Part shown: positions 8,323 to 17,731 of the stretch, piece by piece
Position numbering within the stretch: position 1 is the first letter of the stretch
Layout: each line of letters begins with the position of its first letter
Assembly (NCBI GenBank): GCA_965207025.1
Contig: OZ242258.1
Span: forward strand, 682,001 to 746,000
DNA: 64,000 bases
Direction of reading: 5' to 3'
Source: Bin87 sp034423595
Lineage (GTDB): Bacteria; Chloroflexota; Dehalococcoidia; Lucifugimonadales; UBA3495
Notes under the pieces: generated by a model
Databases searched by the model: none
What the model saw: only the letters and a program-made list of their open reading frames with translations
Told to the model about the DNA's origin: nothing
Program-made: the position numbers and the translations under genes

Positions 8323-9747
8323 TTACCCCAAATCCGGCCACACTCCCCGGCTCGGCGAAACCCCCTCGTACCCATTGGCGATGCGGAACAGATTGCCCTC
8401 TTCCCACGGTCGCCCAATGAACTGCAACCCGATGGGCAGGCCCAGTTCGCTGAATCCGCACGGAACCGTGATGGCCGGGAACCCGGTAGAGTTCTGCGGG
8501 CTCGTGTTCCGCGAAACGTGCCCGGAACCCGGCCCTCGCACCTTCTGAGCCTTGCCGTCCACCGTGATGTTCGCGGCGTCGATCCGCGGCGCCGGCATCG
8601 GCGTCGTAGGCGTGACCAGGAAGTCCACGTCCTGCAAGACCCGGGCCTGCTCGTCCTTGATGATGCGCTGCACCTTCATCGCCTTGGAGTAGTCCCGCCC
8701 CAGAACGAACTGCCCGGCCAGCGTCCGGTACAGCGTGTCGGGTCCATAGTCCTCTCGATTCGATGTGATGTACGGCTCGTGCGTCACTACACTGTCCGCC
8801 ATGGCGGAGAATCGGAGCGCGCCCACGTATTCCATGCTGGGCAGGCTGACCTCTCTGCTGGCGATTCCCAGTTCCTCAAGCGCCGCGATGGCCCGCCGTA
8901 CCGCGACCTCAACCTCCGAATCCAGCAGGTCGAAATAGTGGTTCGAGGGGATGCCCATGGTCAATCCCTGTATCCCTCGCTCCATCACCAGCGCGTAGTC
9001 ATCCACCGGAACCGGAACCGTGCTCGGATCCAGCGGGTCGTAGCCGGCGATGGCTTGCAGCACCAGCGCGCTGTCCCGAACCGACCGTGTCATCGGCCCG
9101 ATGTGGTCGCCGTTGAAGCTCGTTACCAGAAGCCCGCGCTGGCTCACTCGACCGAACGTCTGCTTCAGTCCAACTACCCCGCAGAACGCTCCCGGCAATC
9201 GCACCGACCCGCCCAGGTCCGTACCCAGCGATGCGAACGTCACCCCGGCGGCCACGTTCGCGCCGCCTCCGCCGCTGGAGCCGCCCGGGATGTGGTCCAG
9301 ACCCCACGGGTTATGCACCGCTCCGTAGTGCGGGTTATTGGACGTGGCCCCCGCCGCGAATTCTTCCAAATTCTCCTTACCCAGGATGATCGCGCCGGCC
9401 TCTTTGCACCGTCGCACTACCTCGGCGTCTTCTTCGGGAACATGATCCCGCAGCACCTTCGTGCCCAGCGTCGTCCTGATTCCGCCCGTTGCGATATTGT
9501 CCTTGATGCCAATCGGAATGCCGTGCAGCGGTCCGCGGTATTCGCCCCGCGAAAGCTCGTCCTCCGCTTGCTCGGCCTGTTCCATCGCCTGCTCGCGCAT
9601 GATGGTGATGAACGAGTTCAGCGTTGGCTGCCGTCGTTCCGCCTCTCCCAGCGCTGCCTCAGTCAATTCAACTGGCGATACCTCGCGCGCCTGAATCAGG
9701 GGCGCTATCTCAGAGATCGTCAATTTCAGAAGTTCGTTATCAGGCAT
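8323..9747 (-). CDS. Amidase (amidase-signature family, GatA/AtzF-like)
   Basis: The 474-residue protein carries the Ser-cisSer-Lys triad of the amidase-signature family: Lys in GIPIGIKDNIA, cis-Ser in PGGSSGGGGANVAAG and nucleophilic Ser in GTDLGGSVRLPGAFCG. It hydrolyses an amide or carbamate bond; the specific substrate is unclear. The C-terminus (ITVPCGFSELGLPIGLQFIG) is typical. AAGGAG lies 11 bases before the ATG, inside the small upstream gene, which overlaps by 8 bases and implies translational coupling. Confidence 0.92.
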   Translation of the reverse strand: MPDNELLKLTISEIAPLIQAREVSPVELTEAALGEAERRQPTLNSFITIMREQAMEQAEQAEDELSRGEYRGPLHGIPIGIKDNIATGGIRTTLGTKVLRDHVPEEDAEVVRRCKEAGAIILGKENLEEFAAGATSNNPHYGAVHNPWGLDHIPGGSSGGGGANVAAGVTFASLGTDLGGSVRLPGAFCGVVGLKQTFGRVSQRGLLVTSFNGDHIGPMTRSVRDSALVLQAIAGYDPLDPSTVPVPVDDYALVMERGIQGLTMGIPSNHYFDLLDSEVEVAVRRAIAALEELGIASREVSLPSMEYVGALRFSAMADSVVTHEPYITSNREDYGPDTLYRTLAGQFVLGRDYSKAMKVQRIIKDEQARVLQDVDFLVTPTTPMPAPRIDAANITVDGKAQKVRGPGSGHVSRNTSPQNSTGFPAITVPCGFSELGLPIGLQFIGRPWEEGNLFRIANGYEGVSPSRGVWPDLG

Positions 9748-9940
9748 CGGCTTCCGCTCCTTCCGCAGCCCGCAACAGGCGCGATGACATAACGTCGGAC
9801 AGGTCCAGGTCCCGCAGGTTCTCCAACTCGGTCAGATAGTTTTCCAATTCGGGCTTCACCAACTCCAGTTCTTCGCTGCTCAGCTCGAACCCGCCGTATT
9901 CTGCAATGATCCGGTTCAGGGTTTCGTCGGATATCGGCAT
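9740..9940 (-). CDS. Small helical protein coupled to the amidase (GatC/AtzG-like)
   Basis: The 66-residue acidic protein (MPISDETLNRIIAEYGGFEL at the start) is predicted all-helical. Its stop overlaps the amidase start by 8 bases. GGGAGGTG directly before the ATG at 9940 fixes the start. Small helical partners of amidase-signature enzymes, such as GatC and AtzG, are known to stabilise or activate the large subunit, and size and position fit that role. Sequence similarity to either is weak, so the role is inferred from context. Confidence 0.65.
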   Translation of the reverse strand: MPISDETLNRIIAEYGGFELSSEELELVKPELENYLTELENLRDLDLSDVMSSRLLRAAEGAEADA

Positions 9941-10068
9941 CCGTTGCACCTCCCTTGAAATACGAACTCGCGCCGAGTGTACATCCCTCCCCATACCCGC
10001 GCAATCGCCCTCCACCTCTCATCTGGGCCTTTTCAAATTCTGTGACAGCGACCCTATCCACGCTGACC

Positions 10069-10140
10069 GTCATTCCGGCGAAAGAACAGCCAGTCCCGTG
10101 CTTGACACGGGATCACCCCGTACTTGATACGGGGCCCGTG
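10069..10140. repeat. Dispersed short palindromic repeat, copy 5 (compound form)
   Basis: The same compound unit as 5328-5382: GTCATTCCGGCGAAAGAAC, then CGTGCTTGACACGG and CCCCGTACTTGATACGGGG hairpins. Confidence 0.55.
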
Positions 10141-10681
10141 AATCCTGATTCTGACAAGTGACACCCGCCCCTTGCGCCCCGCTTTCCCCAATCCCTATAC
10201 TGGATTCATCAGGCGAAAGAACATTTATACGCATCACCCAGCACACCCCATGCCAGGGTTTCGGGCCTCGCGGCCACCCCGTCAGTAAAAATCGCATACT
10301 TGGGTCCCTGAATGTCGACACCGTGCGTTGCCTAAACGGAGCGACCGTCCCACCCCGGCGTCAGCCACTGCGCACCGCGGCTCGGCGATTCCGTCCCCGG
10401 ACGGAGCCGTTGGGCTGGATGCGGGAAAGAGTGTTCAAACAACCATGCGTACCAAACCGGCCGCACACTGACACCGGCCCGAAACCCTGGCAAACGGAAA
10501 ATCAAGCCAACACCGCACCACGCCATCGCCTGGTAAGAAGTCCCGCTACAACCTACCGTCGCGCCCATCGCCTGTAAAGGAGAATGCCACCGCAAAACAA
10601 AATCAAATGACGACCGACGAGATCTACCATCACGGCGTCCACAAACGTGCCGGCCCGCCGTAAATCGGTTATCCTGCCCAC
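10141..10681. other. Intergenic region with no supported gene
   Basis: About 540 bases between divergently transcribed genes. Open frames here lack ribosome sites and have erratic composition. It should contain promoters for the DUF58 gene and the small amidase-linked gene, but no clear promoter is visible. Confidence 0.5.
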
Positions 10682-11965
10682 ATGATAAGCGACCTATGGG
10701 TAATCGCCGCCGTCGTGGCCATCATCGCCGGCCTCCTGGCAAGTCAGGCGCTGCTCATTGTCGTCGGCGTCTTGGTCTTGCTCATCTGGATCACGGGAAA
10801 GCACTGGCCCCGCTATGCTTTCCGCCGGCTTACCTATTCCCGGCGGCTGGCACGCCGCCGGGCTTTCATCGGAGACGTGGTTGATTACCACATCACCGTG
10901 GACAACGATAAGCTCCTGCCCATGATCTGGTTGGATATTTCCGATACTTTCCCCTTGGGTCTCCAGACCGGCGGCACGTTCCGCCGCGGTGTTGGCGCAG
11001 AGGCCGAACTGGATCACCGCATTACGACTTCCCTTCTCCCCTATCAACGAGTCACGTGGCATTACCGGGTACGCTGCCGCGCTCGCGGTTACCACCGTAT
11101 CGGACCTGCCCGTCTGCGCAGCGGCGATATGTTCGGCCTCACCTCCGCCGAGCACTACGTCACCAACGTGGAGTACCTGCTGGTCTATCCCCGTATCGTG
11201 GACTTGCGCCTGATGATGACGCTGTGGGAACGGCCTCTCGGCGCCAGCCGGGGCCGCAGGTTCGTCCAGGACGATCCCAGCCGCTTCGTCGGCCTCCGCG
11301 ACTACCATCCCACAGACCCCCTCAAGCGCATCGACTGGAAAGCCACCGCCCGCCACCACAAGCTGGAATCAAGAATATTCGAGCCGGCCGCCACCCGTTA
11401 CATGCTGATCGCCCTCAACGCCCGCACTGGGGATGCGGCCTGGCAGGGCAGCAACCGTCGGTTGTTCGAGCGTGCCGTCACCGTCGCCGCCTCCGTCGCC
11501 GACTACGCCCGCCGGGAGGATTACACCTTCGGCCTGGTCAGCAATGCCATCGCCTCCTACTCCAGCAAATGGATGTCCGTACCGCCCGGCTCCGGCAACT
11601 TGCAGTTGGAATCCGTCCTGGAATCTCTCGCCATGGCCGGCCCGTTTTGGGTCACCGAACTGTCCTCCGTTCTCCGCACTGAGTCTGATTCCCTTGTGTC
11701 CGGAGCCACCGTTGTCCTGGTTACCGCGCTGCTGTCTCGCGCCGTGGCTGCCGAAGCCGAGGAAATCCGTCGCCGCGGCCACCACGTTATGATCTTCTAC
11801 GCCGGCGATGGCGACCCCGGCCCGGTTGCCCATTTGCTGCCTCCAGAAGTCCCGCTGTTTCTGGTTGGATCCTCCCTGGCCGGCTTGGAAGAGATGTGGC
11901 GCGAAGACTGGTTGGGTGACGAATCCGCCACCGCCACCGCCACTGCCCCCGAGGGTGCGCCATGA
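10682..11965 (+). CDS. DUF58 domain-containing membrane-anchored protein
   Basis: The 427-residue protein starts with two close membrane helices (residues about 3-38), then a beta-rich segment. The DUF58 signature is visible as VGLRDYHPTDPLKRIDWKATARHHKLESRIFEPA (quoted in parts: VGLRDYHPTDPLKRIDW, KATARHHKLESRIFEPA, about residues 200-235). The C-terminal half resembles a von Willebrand A fold. DUF58 proteins usually sit beside a MoxR AAA+ ATPase; none is present here. The last four bases overlap the next gene (ATGA), implying coupled translation. Confidence 0.9.
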   Translation: MISDLWVIAAVVAIIAGLLASQALLIVVGVLVLLIWITGKHWPRYAFRRLTYSRRLARRRAFIGDVVDYHITVDNDKLLPMIWLDISDTFPLGLQTGGTFRRGVGAEAELDHRITTSLLPYQRVTWHYRVRCRARGYHRIGPARLRSGDMFGLTSAEHYVTNVEYLLVYPRIVDLRLMMTLWERPLGASRGRRFVQDDPSRFVGLRDYHPTDPLKRIDWKATARHHKLESRIFEPAATRYMLIALNARTGDAAWQGSNRRLFERAVTVAASVADYARREDYTFGLVSNAIASYSSKWMSVPPGSGNLQLESVLESLAMAGPFWVTELSSVLRTESDSLVSGATVVLVTALLSRAVAAEAEEIRRRGHHVMIFYAGDGDPGPVAHLLPPEVPLFLVGSSLAGLEEMWREDWLGDESATATATAPEGAP

Positions 11966-13329
11966 CCACCTTTGCCCGCGGCGCCTTCGTAACCTGCGTC
12001 ACCCTCTTCCTGGAAGCCTTCGCCATCTATCTCATCGGCCGGCTGCTTTCCAACGCCATCCGCCTTCCCGATGCCGGCATCCCTTTGGGCATTGCGATGG
12101 TGGCCATTGCCTGGTCGTTCATCCTGTCCTGGTACGTCCAGAATATCCGCTTTTCGCTGAACCTCCGCGGAATCTTCGGACTGCTGGTCAGTGCCTTGTC
12201 GGTATTGGTGCTCGCCGGCGTCAGCATGGGCGCCGGCTGGTTCCCCATCGGCCTCGTTTTCTCGGGCGATCTCAACGCGGTGGCATCCCTCGCAGTTGCC
12301 GGCTCGCTGCTGTTGGCGCTGTGGTGGAGAGGGACCGCAACCGCACGGGACGATGTCACTCTCGACGTCATCAGAAACGCCTTCGTCCGCGGTGTCATCA
12401 TCGTCCTGGTTGCCGCGGCCGCTGACCCGTTGATGCCCGCAGACATTATCCGTCTCCCGGTTCTGGTGCTCTATTTCGCCGTTGGCCTCGGTGGTTTGGC
12501 TCTCAGCCGTTTCGCCATCGACAGCGGCATCGGCCAGATCAGCCGCCGGTGGTTGTTGGCCATCGTCGCCAGCATCGGCGTCGTCTTGGTGGTGTCTTTG
12601 ATCCTGGGCGCCATCGGCGTGGGCGGGTTGGATGAACTCGCCCGGGCCATTGTGAGCGGTGTCGGTTTTCTCGGTCTGTGGACCCTGCGCCCTATTCTGC
12701 TCCTTCTCGGCCTGTTGGCCGCCGCCCTGGTCGCCATCGGCAACTGGATTTCAAGCTTCTTTGGTGGCGGCGACCTCAGCGGCCTGGAGCTGGCCCGGCT
12801 CCAGATTGAGGAGTTTCACGAGAGCCTCCGCGAGGTGGAGGGAGATGGCCCGCCCAACGTGATCCTCACCGTCATAAAATGGCTCGCCTTCTTGCTTGCG
12901 GTCTCGTTGGCCGGCTGGATTCTGTTCCGCATGTTCCGTCGCCGTCGTCTCACTGGCGGCGACTACGCCGACGCGGAAACTCGCGAATCAACGTTCACCT
13001 TGCAGGCCGCCGGCCAGGACGTTGCCGATGCCTTCGCCTCCTGGTTCAACTGGGCGACCAATCTCAGCCGCCGGCGTCCGCCGCCGACCAACCCGCGCGA
13101 GGTCTATCACCGGATGCTCGAAATCGCCAGGGCGGTCGGATTCGCTCGCCGCGCTTGGCAAACTCCGCAGGAGCACCGCGAGGAGGCCAACCGGGCCCTC
13201 CCGGATCCGCCGGTGGCCCGCATCGTCGGCGAGTTTCAGCGCTACCACTACGGCCCCCAACCCGGCGAGGCCGACCCGGCAACCATGCGCTCCTTGACCG
13301 ACGACCTCGACGACCTCCAGCGCAGTTGA
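11962..13329 (+). CDS. Multi-pass membrane protein with C-terminal DUF4129
   Basis: The 455-residue protein has about 8-9 hydrophobic helices up to residue 270, a further helix near 305-325 and a soluble C-terminal region. That region (REVYHRMLEIARAVGFARR, TPQEHREEANRALPD) matches DUF4129, usually the tail of transglutaminase-like proteins encoded next to DUF58 and MoxR genes. No transglutaminase Cys-His-Asp core is seen, so only the membrane part and DUF4129 are present. It is coupled to the DUF58 gene by a 4-base overlap and probably acts with it at the membrane. Confidence 0.82.
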   Translation: MTTFARGAFVTCVTLFLEAFAIYLIGRLLSNAIRLPDAGIPLGIAMVAIAWSFILSWYVQNIRFSLNLRGIFGLLVSALSVLVLAGVSMGAGWFPIGLVFSGDLNAVASLAVAGSLLLALWWRGTATARDDVTLDVIRNAFVRGVIIVLVAAAADPLMPADIIRLPVLVLYFAVGLGGLALSRFAIDSGIGQISRRWLLAIVASIGVVLVVSLILGAIGVGGLDELARAIVSGVGFLGLWTLRPILLLLGLLAAALVAIGNWISSFFGGGDLSGLELARLQIEEFHESLREVEGDGPPNVILTVIKWLAFLLAVSLAGWILFRMFRRRRLTGGDYADAETRESTFTLQAAGQDVADAFASWFNWATNLSRRRPPPTNPREVYHRMLEIARAVGFARRAWQTPQEHREEANRALPDPPVARIVGEFQRYHYGPQPGEADPATMRSLTDDLDDLQRS

Positions 13330-13351
13330 CGCCCGATCAATCGCAACCCGC

Positions 13352-13885
13352 CTAGAAAAATACGCTCAGGTTCTTGGCAAGGATGACGTTGGAGTCCAGC
13401 ACGATGGTCCGGCGCGCTATCTTCCAACTCCCATCAACCGGCCGCAGCACGTCTTCACGATAGCCCGCGAAGATGTTTTCCTCGGTCTCGTGATGCGAAC
13501 GATAGAGTATGAAGGCAGTCTTGGCCTCTACCTCTCCATTCGCCTGTGGCGCCACCACCAGGTTTCCCACCAGGTGCCGCGTACGCGACGCCGGGTCCTC
13601 GCCCCACGCCATGCCCGTCTCCAGGCGCTCCACGCGCATGGTCAAATACGTCTTGTCGTCCTCGAATATCGCCAGATCGCCAACCGCGGTAAGTTCCCGG
13701 TCCGTCTCATGGCGATGCACGTTCAGTCGCCGGGGCATGAAGTAGAACACGTCCTCCGTGAACAGGTCCAGCCACTCCCGGAAACGCCGCTCGTCCAGCA
13801 TCCACGCTTCCCGGACGTAAAACTCCATCAACTCGTGCCAGAGCTCCATCCGCTCGGCTGCGCCGGTGTGCCCTTCGGTGCCCAT
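13352..13885 (-). CDS. Aromatic-ring-hydroxylating dioxygenase, small (beta) subunit
   Basis: The 177-residue protein has the cone-like fold signature of ring-hydroxylating beta subunits: EFYVREAWMLDERRFREWL near the N-terminus, then DVFYFMPRR and SRTRHLVGNLVV. Beta subunits are structural partners in alpha3-beta3 Rieske dioxygenases. It starts 7 bases after the alpha-subunit stop, so the two form an operon. No ferredoxin or reductase gene is next to them. Confidence 0.9.
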   Translation of the reverse strand: MGTEGHTGAAERMELWHELMEFYVREAWMLDERRFREWLDLFTEDVFYFMPRRLNVHRHETDRELTAVGDLAIFEDDKTYLTMRVERLETGMAWGEDPASRTRHLVGNLVVAPQANGEVEAKTAFILYRSHHETEENIFAGYREDVLRPVDGSWKIARRTIVLDSNVILAKNLSVFF

Positions 13886-13892
13886 AGTCGCC

Positions 13893-15236
13893 CTAACCTT
13901 GCACTCTCGCGGTGCCGTCGTATGCCATGACCCTGGGTTCCAGCGGAATATCCTCCCAATTGTCGGCGTTCATAAACTGCTCCCAGCGCCGGTAGAACAG
14001 CCGCTGGTTGCTTTCCGAGGTGTACCTGTCCGCCACCACTCCCGGGTAATCCGGATGCCGTTGGTCGTGTCCCACGCCCATGGAAAGGTCCTGCGTGTAC
14101 TTTCGCCCCATCGGGGTCAGCGCCGAGTTGGTCACGCCGCGCCAGTTGTCCATGTCGTCCTGCTCGAAGATTCCGTTCACACCGTTGTAATTTGCGCTGC
14201 CCCGGCGCAACGCCGTTTTGAGTTCATCCGGCATGTCCTTTTCCAGCACCACAAAATGCCAGAACTCGGTTTGCAGCGGCCCCCGTGGATGCGCCAGGCG
14301 CAAACCCAGCACTCCGTTCGGGAACAGGCTGTGGTTGCCCAGTTGTAGCCGGCGCGCGCGCAGGGCGCCCAGCCTCCGTTCCGCCTCGGCCAGCGTAGCG
14401 CGGTAGTAATCCTCGAATGCCTCCCGGTTTTCAGCCGTTACGCCGTGCGTCTGCCGGGCTTGGTCAGGCCGTTCGAGAAACCGCAGGGTGAGCGAGTGTC
14501 CGTTGACAAACAGGTGCTTGTTGTCCGATTCAAACTGCTGCTCGTGGGTCAAGCGGGGAATCCCGCGATGCCGTCCCTGCACTATGATCGTGGACAGGTG
14601 GGTGGTGGGAACGTGGTAGTTGTCGGAGCAGTTGTCCACCGCTGTCTTCCAGTTCACCGGCTCCAGCCACTTGATGGGGCCCAGCGCCTCGGTGCCGTTG
14701 TCCAGCCGGTTGAAGTTGATGTCCAGCAGCCACCTGGCATCTCCCAGGTAGTCGTCCAGGCTGGGAGCGCTCCGGTCCCAGGTGGCGAATACGATCCCGG
14801 CGTAGGTGTCAACCCGAGCTTCCACCAGCCCCAGGCATTCCCGGTCCAGCTCCCCGTAGTACGCTTCTTCCGCGCCGGGCAGATGCTCCAGCTTGCCCTC
14901 GTTGGAATAGGTCCAGCCGTGGTAGGCGCAGGCAAAGTTCCGGGCGTTGCCCATGTCGGTGCGCACGATTCGGTTGCCCCGGTGCCGGCACATGTTCAGG
15001 AACGCGCGCAGGTTCCCTCGCCCGTCGCGACAAAGGATGACCGGCTCTTCGCCCATGTAGGTGTGAAAGAAATCGTTGATCTTGGGTACCAGCGACTCGT
15101 GGCCAATCATCAGCCACGCCCGCCCGAACACCTTCTCCTGTTCCTCGGCGTATATGTCCGGTTCAACGAAAATCCGGCGGTCCAGTTGCCCGGTCTCAAG
15201 GTCAATGATGTGGTGTTTACGGCCTGCGGCAATCAT
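13893..15236 (-). CDS. Aromatic-ring-hydroxylating dioxygenase, large (alpha) subunit
   Basis: The 447-residue protein has a Rieske [2Fe-2S] motif (CRHRGN then CAYHGW, about residues 83-105). The mononuclear-iron site reads DNCSDNYHVPTTH (about residues 202-214) with the bridging Asp and two His ligands. It inserts both oxygen atoms of O2 into an aromatic ring to give a cis-dihydrodiol. It forms an operon with the beta subunit and is divergent from an alpha/beta hydrolase, so an aromatic or biphenyl-like substrate is plausible but not determined. Confidence 0.93.
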   Translation of the reverse strand: MIAAGRKHHIIDLETGQLDRRIFVEPDIYAEEQEKVFGRAWLMIGHESLVPKINDFFHTYMGEEPVILCRDGRGNLRAFLNMCRHRGNRIVRTDMGNARNFACAYHGWTYSNEGKLEHLPGAEEAYYGELDRECLGLVEARVDTYAGIVFATWDRSAPSLDDYLGDARWLLDINFNRLDNGTEALGPIKWLEPVNWKTAVDNCSDNYHVPTTHLSTIIVQGRHRGIPRLTHEQQFESDNKHLFVNGHSLTLRFLERPDQARQTHGVTAENREAFEDYYRATLAEAERRLGALRARRLQLGNHSLFPNGVLGLRLAHPRGPLQTEFWHFVVLEKDMPDELKTALRRGSANYNGVNGIFEQDDMDNWRGVTNSALTPMGRKYTQDLSMGVGHDQRHPDYPGVVADRYTSESNQRLFYRRWEQFMNADNWEDIPLEPRVMAYDGTARVQG

Positions 15237-15361
15237 CAGGCGCCTCCCGCAAAGGTCGGTTCACGGTTATATTCAACAGTATCTGCCATCGTGTGTGTCC
15301 TGTCTATCCGTGTAGTAGAGTAGCGCTACGACGCAGGCCAGTTGTTCCGAGGAGCGTACCG

Positions 15362-16207
15362 ATGAATACCGCCGTCTTCACCGAGGAGTCAACCAGCAGG
15401 ACCGCTATGGTAAACGGTATGCCGGTCCATTACCACGAAGTCGGCCAGGGTGAGCCGCTGGTAATGCTCCATTCCTACGGCCCCGGGACTACCGGCTGGA
15501 TCACTTTCTACAAGGTGCTGCCGGCCTTCGCCGAACATTACCGGTGCATCGTCATGGACCTGCCCAATTTCGGGCGCACCGGGCCCGTGGTGTACCACGA
15601 ACCGCTGCATAACCTTCAGGCCCGCACCGCCCTCGGGTTGATGGATGCCTTGGGAATCCAAAAGGCTCACCTCGTCGGCAACTCTCAGGGTGGCCAGTCG
15701 GCGATGGTTATGGCGATGAAGGAACCCCACCGGGTGAATAAGTTGGTATTTGGCGCTTGCCACATCCGCACCGGCGGCGACCTGTACCTCATGGGCAACC
15801 GCCCATCCGAAGGCAGCCTGGTTACCAGCGAAGTGCGCCGGAATCCAACCCGCGACAACGTCCGCCGCTACTTGCTTACCCACATCGACGACAACGCCAT
15901 CGTTACCGACGAGTTGGTGAGCTACATCTACGACAACTACACCGGCCATCCCGACCACATCGAGGCGGACTCCCAATCTGTGAGCGTGCCCTACGATCAT
16001 GGCGTGGACTTGCCCAACATCACCGCGCCCAGTCTGATCATCTGGGGCCGCTACGACCGGATGTGCGTCTTCGAGATCGGCATCGCCGCACTGAACAATC
16101 TGGCCGACTCGCGTCTGGTGGTCCTGAACAACTGCGGCCACTGGGTTCCCTACGAAAAACCCGAGGAATATGCCTCCCACGTCCTGAATTTCCTGTTGGG
16201 GTGGTGA
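15362..16207 (+). CDS. Alpha/beta hydrolase, meta-cleavage-product-hydrolase-like
   Basis: The 281-residue protein shows the full triad: nucleophile in VGNSQGGQSA, Asp in WGRYDRMCVFE, His in NNCGHWVPYEKPEEY. An oxyanion-loop HSYGPGTTGW follows strand 3. This pattern matches C-C bond hydrolases of aromatic breakdown such as MhpC and BphD. The start at 15362 is chosen for the GAGGAG site just upstream; the frame is open further left without support. It diverges from the dioxygenase operon, with about 125 bases for two promoters. Confidence 0.88.
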   Translation: MNTAVFTEESTSRTAMVNGMPVHYHEVGQGEPLVMLHSYGPGTTGWITFYKVLPAFAEHYRCIVMDLPNFGRTGPVVYHEPLHNLQARTALGLMDALGIQKAHLVGNSQGGQSAMVMAMKEPHRVNKLVFGACHIRTGGDLYLMGNRPSEGSLVTSEVRRNPTRDNVRRYLLTHIDDNAIVTDELVSYIYDNYTGHPDHIEADSQSVSVPYDHGVDLPNITAPSLIIWGRYDRMCVFEIGIAALNNLADSRLVVLNNCGHWVPYEKPEEYASHVLNFLLGW

Positions 16208-16214
16208 CGGTAGG

Positions 16215-17048
16215 CTACATCGTTCGCCAGGTAGTCCCGTTGGTCATCGACAGGAATTGTTCCATCAGTGTGGCTCCCGCGATGATCAACCCGGGCGAGA
16301 ATAACGTGGCGTCCTCCAGCGTAGCGCGGTCCAGGACTTTGGCCCCGGCCTCACGAGCCAGAAGAATACCGGATGCTATGTCCCATGACGAAAGGCTATG
16401 GTGAGCGTACAGGTCAATGCGGCCGGCTGCGGTGTACGCGATGCTTAGGGCGCTTGATCCCATCAGGCGGTACCCTGAAATTTGTGGCCAGATGCCCGCG
16501 ACCATTTCCATCAGGTGTTTGGCCTGAGCGAAGTCATAGCCCAGATCGAATCCCAGGATCGCGTCGTCGATGTTCTGACGATCTGAAACCTGGATACGCT
16601 GGCCGTTCAAGTGAGCTCCCGCGCCCTGCTGAGCTGCAAACAGCTCGTCCCGAACCGGGTCGTAGGTAACCCCGGCCACCACGTTGCCCCAATCGGCGAT
16701 GGCCACCACGATACAGAAATGGGGGATGCCCTCGGCGAAGTTCCGCGTTCCGTCGATTGGGTCCACCACCCAGGTGTAGGGCGATGCGCCGGCCACGGGG
16801 GCAGACTCTTCGGACAAGACTCCAAAATCCGGGTACTCATCGGTAACATAATCGAGAATTAGACGCTCCGAGGCCAAGTCGGCATCCGTGACTACATTGG
16901 CCCTGCCCTTGAAACTTACTTCAACGTCACTTTGAAACCGCTCCCGGACCAATTCACCCGCCCTGCGTGCGGCGGTTTCGCAGACCTGGAGAGCCGTTTG
17001 ACCGGAGCGAGACCGAGGTAACTCAATTGGTGTAACGCGTTCCGACAT
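16215..17048 (-). CDS. Inositol monophosphatase-family phosphatase
   Basis: The 277-residue protein has both metal-binding signatures of the family: WVVDPIDGTRNFAEG, with LSEESA upstream, and SSWDIASGILLAREAGA near the C-terminus. It would hydrolyse a small phosphomonoester (inositol-1-phosphate, or related) with Mg2+. The frame is open 200 codons further upstream, but that part is antisense to the NUDIX gene. AAGGAGA before the ATG at 17048 decides the start. Confidence 0.9.
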   Translation of the reverse strand: MSERVTPIELPRSRSGQTALQVCETAARRAGELVRERFQSDVEVSFKGRANVVTDADLASERLILDYVTDEYPDFGVLSEESAPVAGASPYTWVVDPIDGTRNFAEGIPHFCIVVAIADWGNVVAGVTYDPVRDELFAAQQGAGAHLNGQRIQVSDRQNIDDAILGFDLGYDFAQAKHLMEMVAGIWPQISGYRLMGSSALSIAYTAAGRIDLYAHHSLSSWDIASGILLAREAGAKVLDRATLEDATLFSPGLIIAGATLMEQFLSMTNGTTWRTM

Positions 17049-17240
17049 GCGGGAAAGTCTCCTTTCGTCAGTTGGTTGGTCGGGATGCCAGCGGGAAAAC
17101 CGCCGCAGTCTAGCATCGCGCAATCCCAGCGGACAACCGAACGCGAGCGCTGGGACGCCCCGCCTGCCCAGCGTTTGGCCGTTCAGGGCCAAACGCTGCC
17201 AGTTCCTGAACAGTGCCGGCGCCGGTGATATACTGCCCGG

Positions 17241-17684
17241 GTGAGTACGCGCGCAGATAGGCCGTTGGTCGGTGTTGGAGTGGTGTTCGTGCGCCGTGGC
17301 GAGGTATTCCTGGCAAAACGGCGGGGAGCCCATGGCGAGGATACCTGGGCCTCTGCGGGAGGGCACCTGGAGTTTGGGGAGACCCTGGAGGATTGCGCCC
17401 GGCGCGAAGCTATGGAGGAGTTTGGGGTTGCGGTAGGCGAGTTGCGCGTCCTCTGTCTCAGCAACATAGTGGCCTACGACCGGCACTACGTTGACGTGGA
17501 ATTCCTTGGCGATATCGGGGAACAGGAACCGGCTCCCACCGTCGCCGATGGGTCCTTTGGAGAGTATGGTTGGTATCCGCTCTCTGGTCCCCCGCAGCCT
17601 TTGTTTGAACCCATGCGGCTTGCCATAGAAAGTTTGCTGTCTGGGCAATGGTATTATTCATCCCAATCGAAATCATTAACATAA
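17241..17684 (+). CDS. NUDIX hydrolase
   Basis: The 147-residue protein contains a complete Nudix box, GGHLEFGETLEDCARREAME followed by EFGV, with the REUxEExGU core. The N-terminus (VGVGVVFVRRGEVFLAKRRG) is the usual first strand. It hydrolyses a nucleoside diphosphate linked to another group, possibly as housecleaning. It uses a GTG start. It is divergent from the phosphatase gene. Confidence 0.9.
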   Translation: MSTRADRPLVGVGVVFVRRGEVFLAKRRGAHGEDTWASAGGHLEFGETLEDCARREAMEEFGVAVGELRVLCLSNIVAYDRHYVDVEFLGDIGEQEPAPTVADGSFGEYGWYPLSGPPQPLFEPMRLAIESLLSGQWYYSSQSKSLT

Positions 17685-17731
17685 CTCTTCCACTTTCCTT
17701 CAAAAAATCGCATAACTCCGTACTTGGAACG

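Noticed and set aside
10158..10577. 139-codon plus-strand ORF before the DUF58 gene
   Set aside because: It begins inside a palindromic repeat, has no ribosome site, and its Pro/Arg/Thr-rich composition is that of a random frame.
17049..17648. 200-residue N-terminal extension of the inositol monophosphatase-like gene
   Set aside because: It is antisense to a NUDIX gene with a full Nudix box, and an AAGGAGA site marks the internal ATG.
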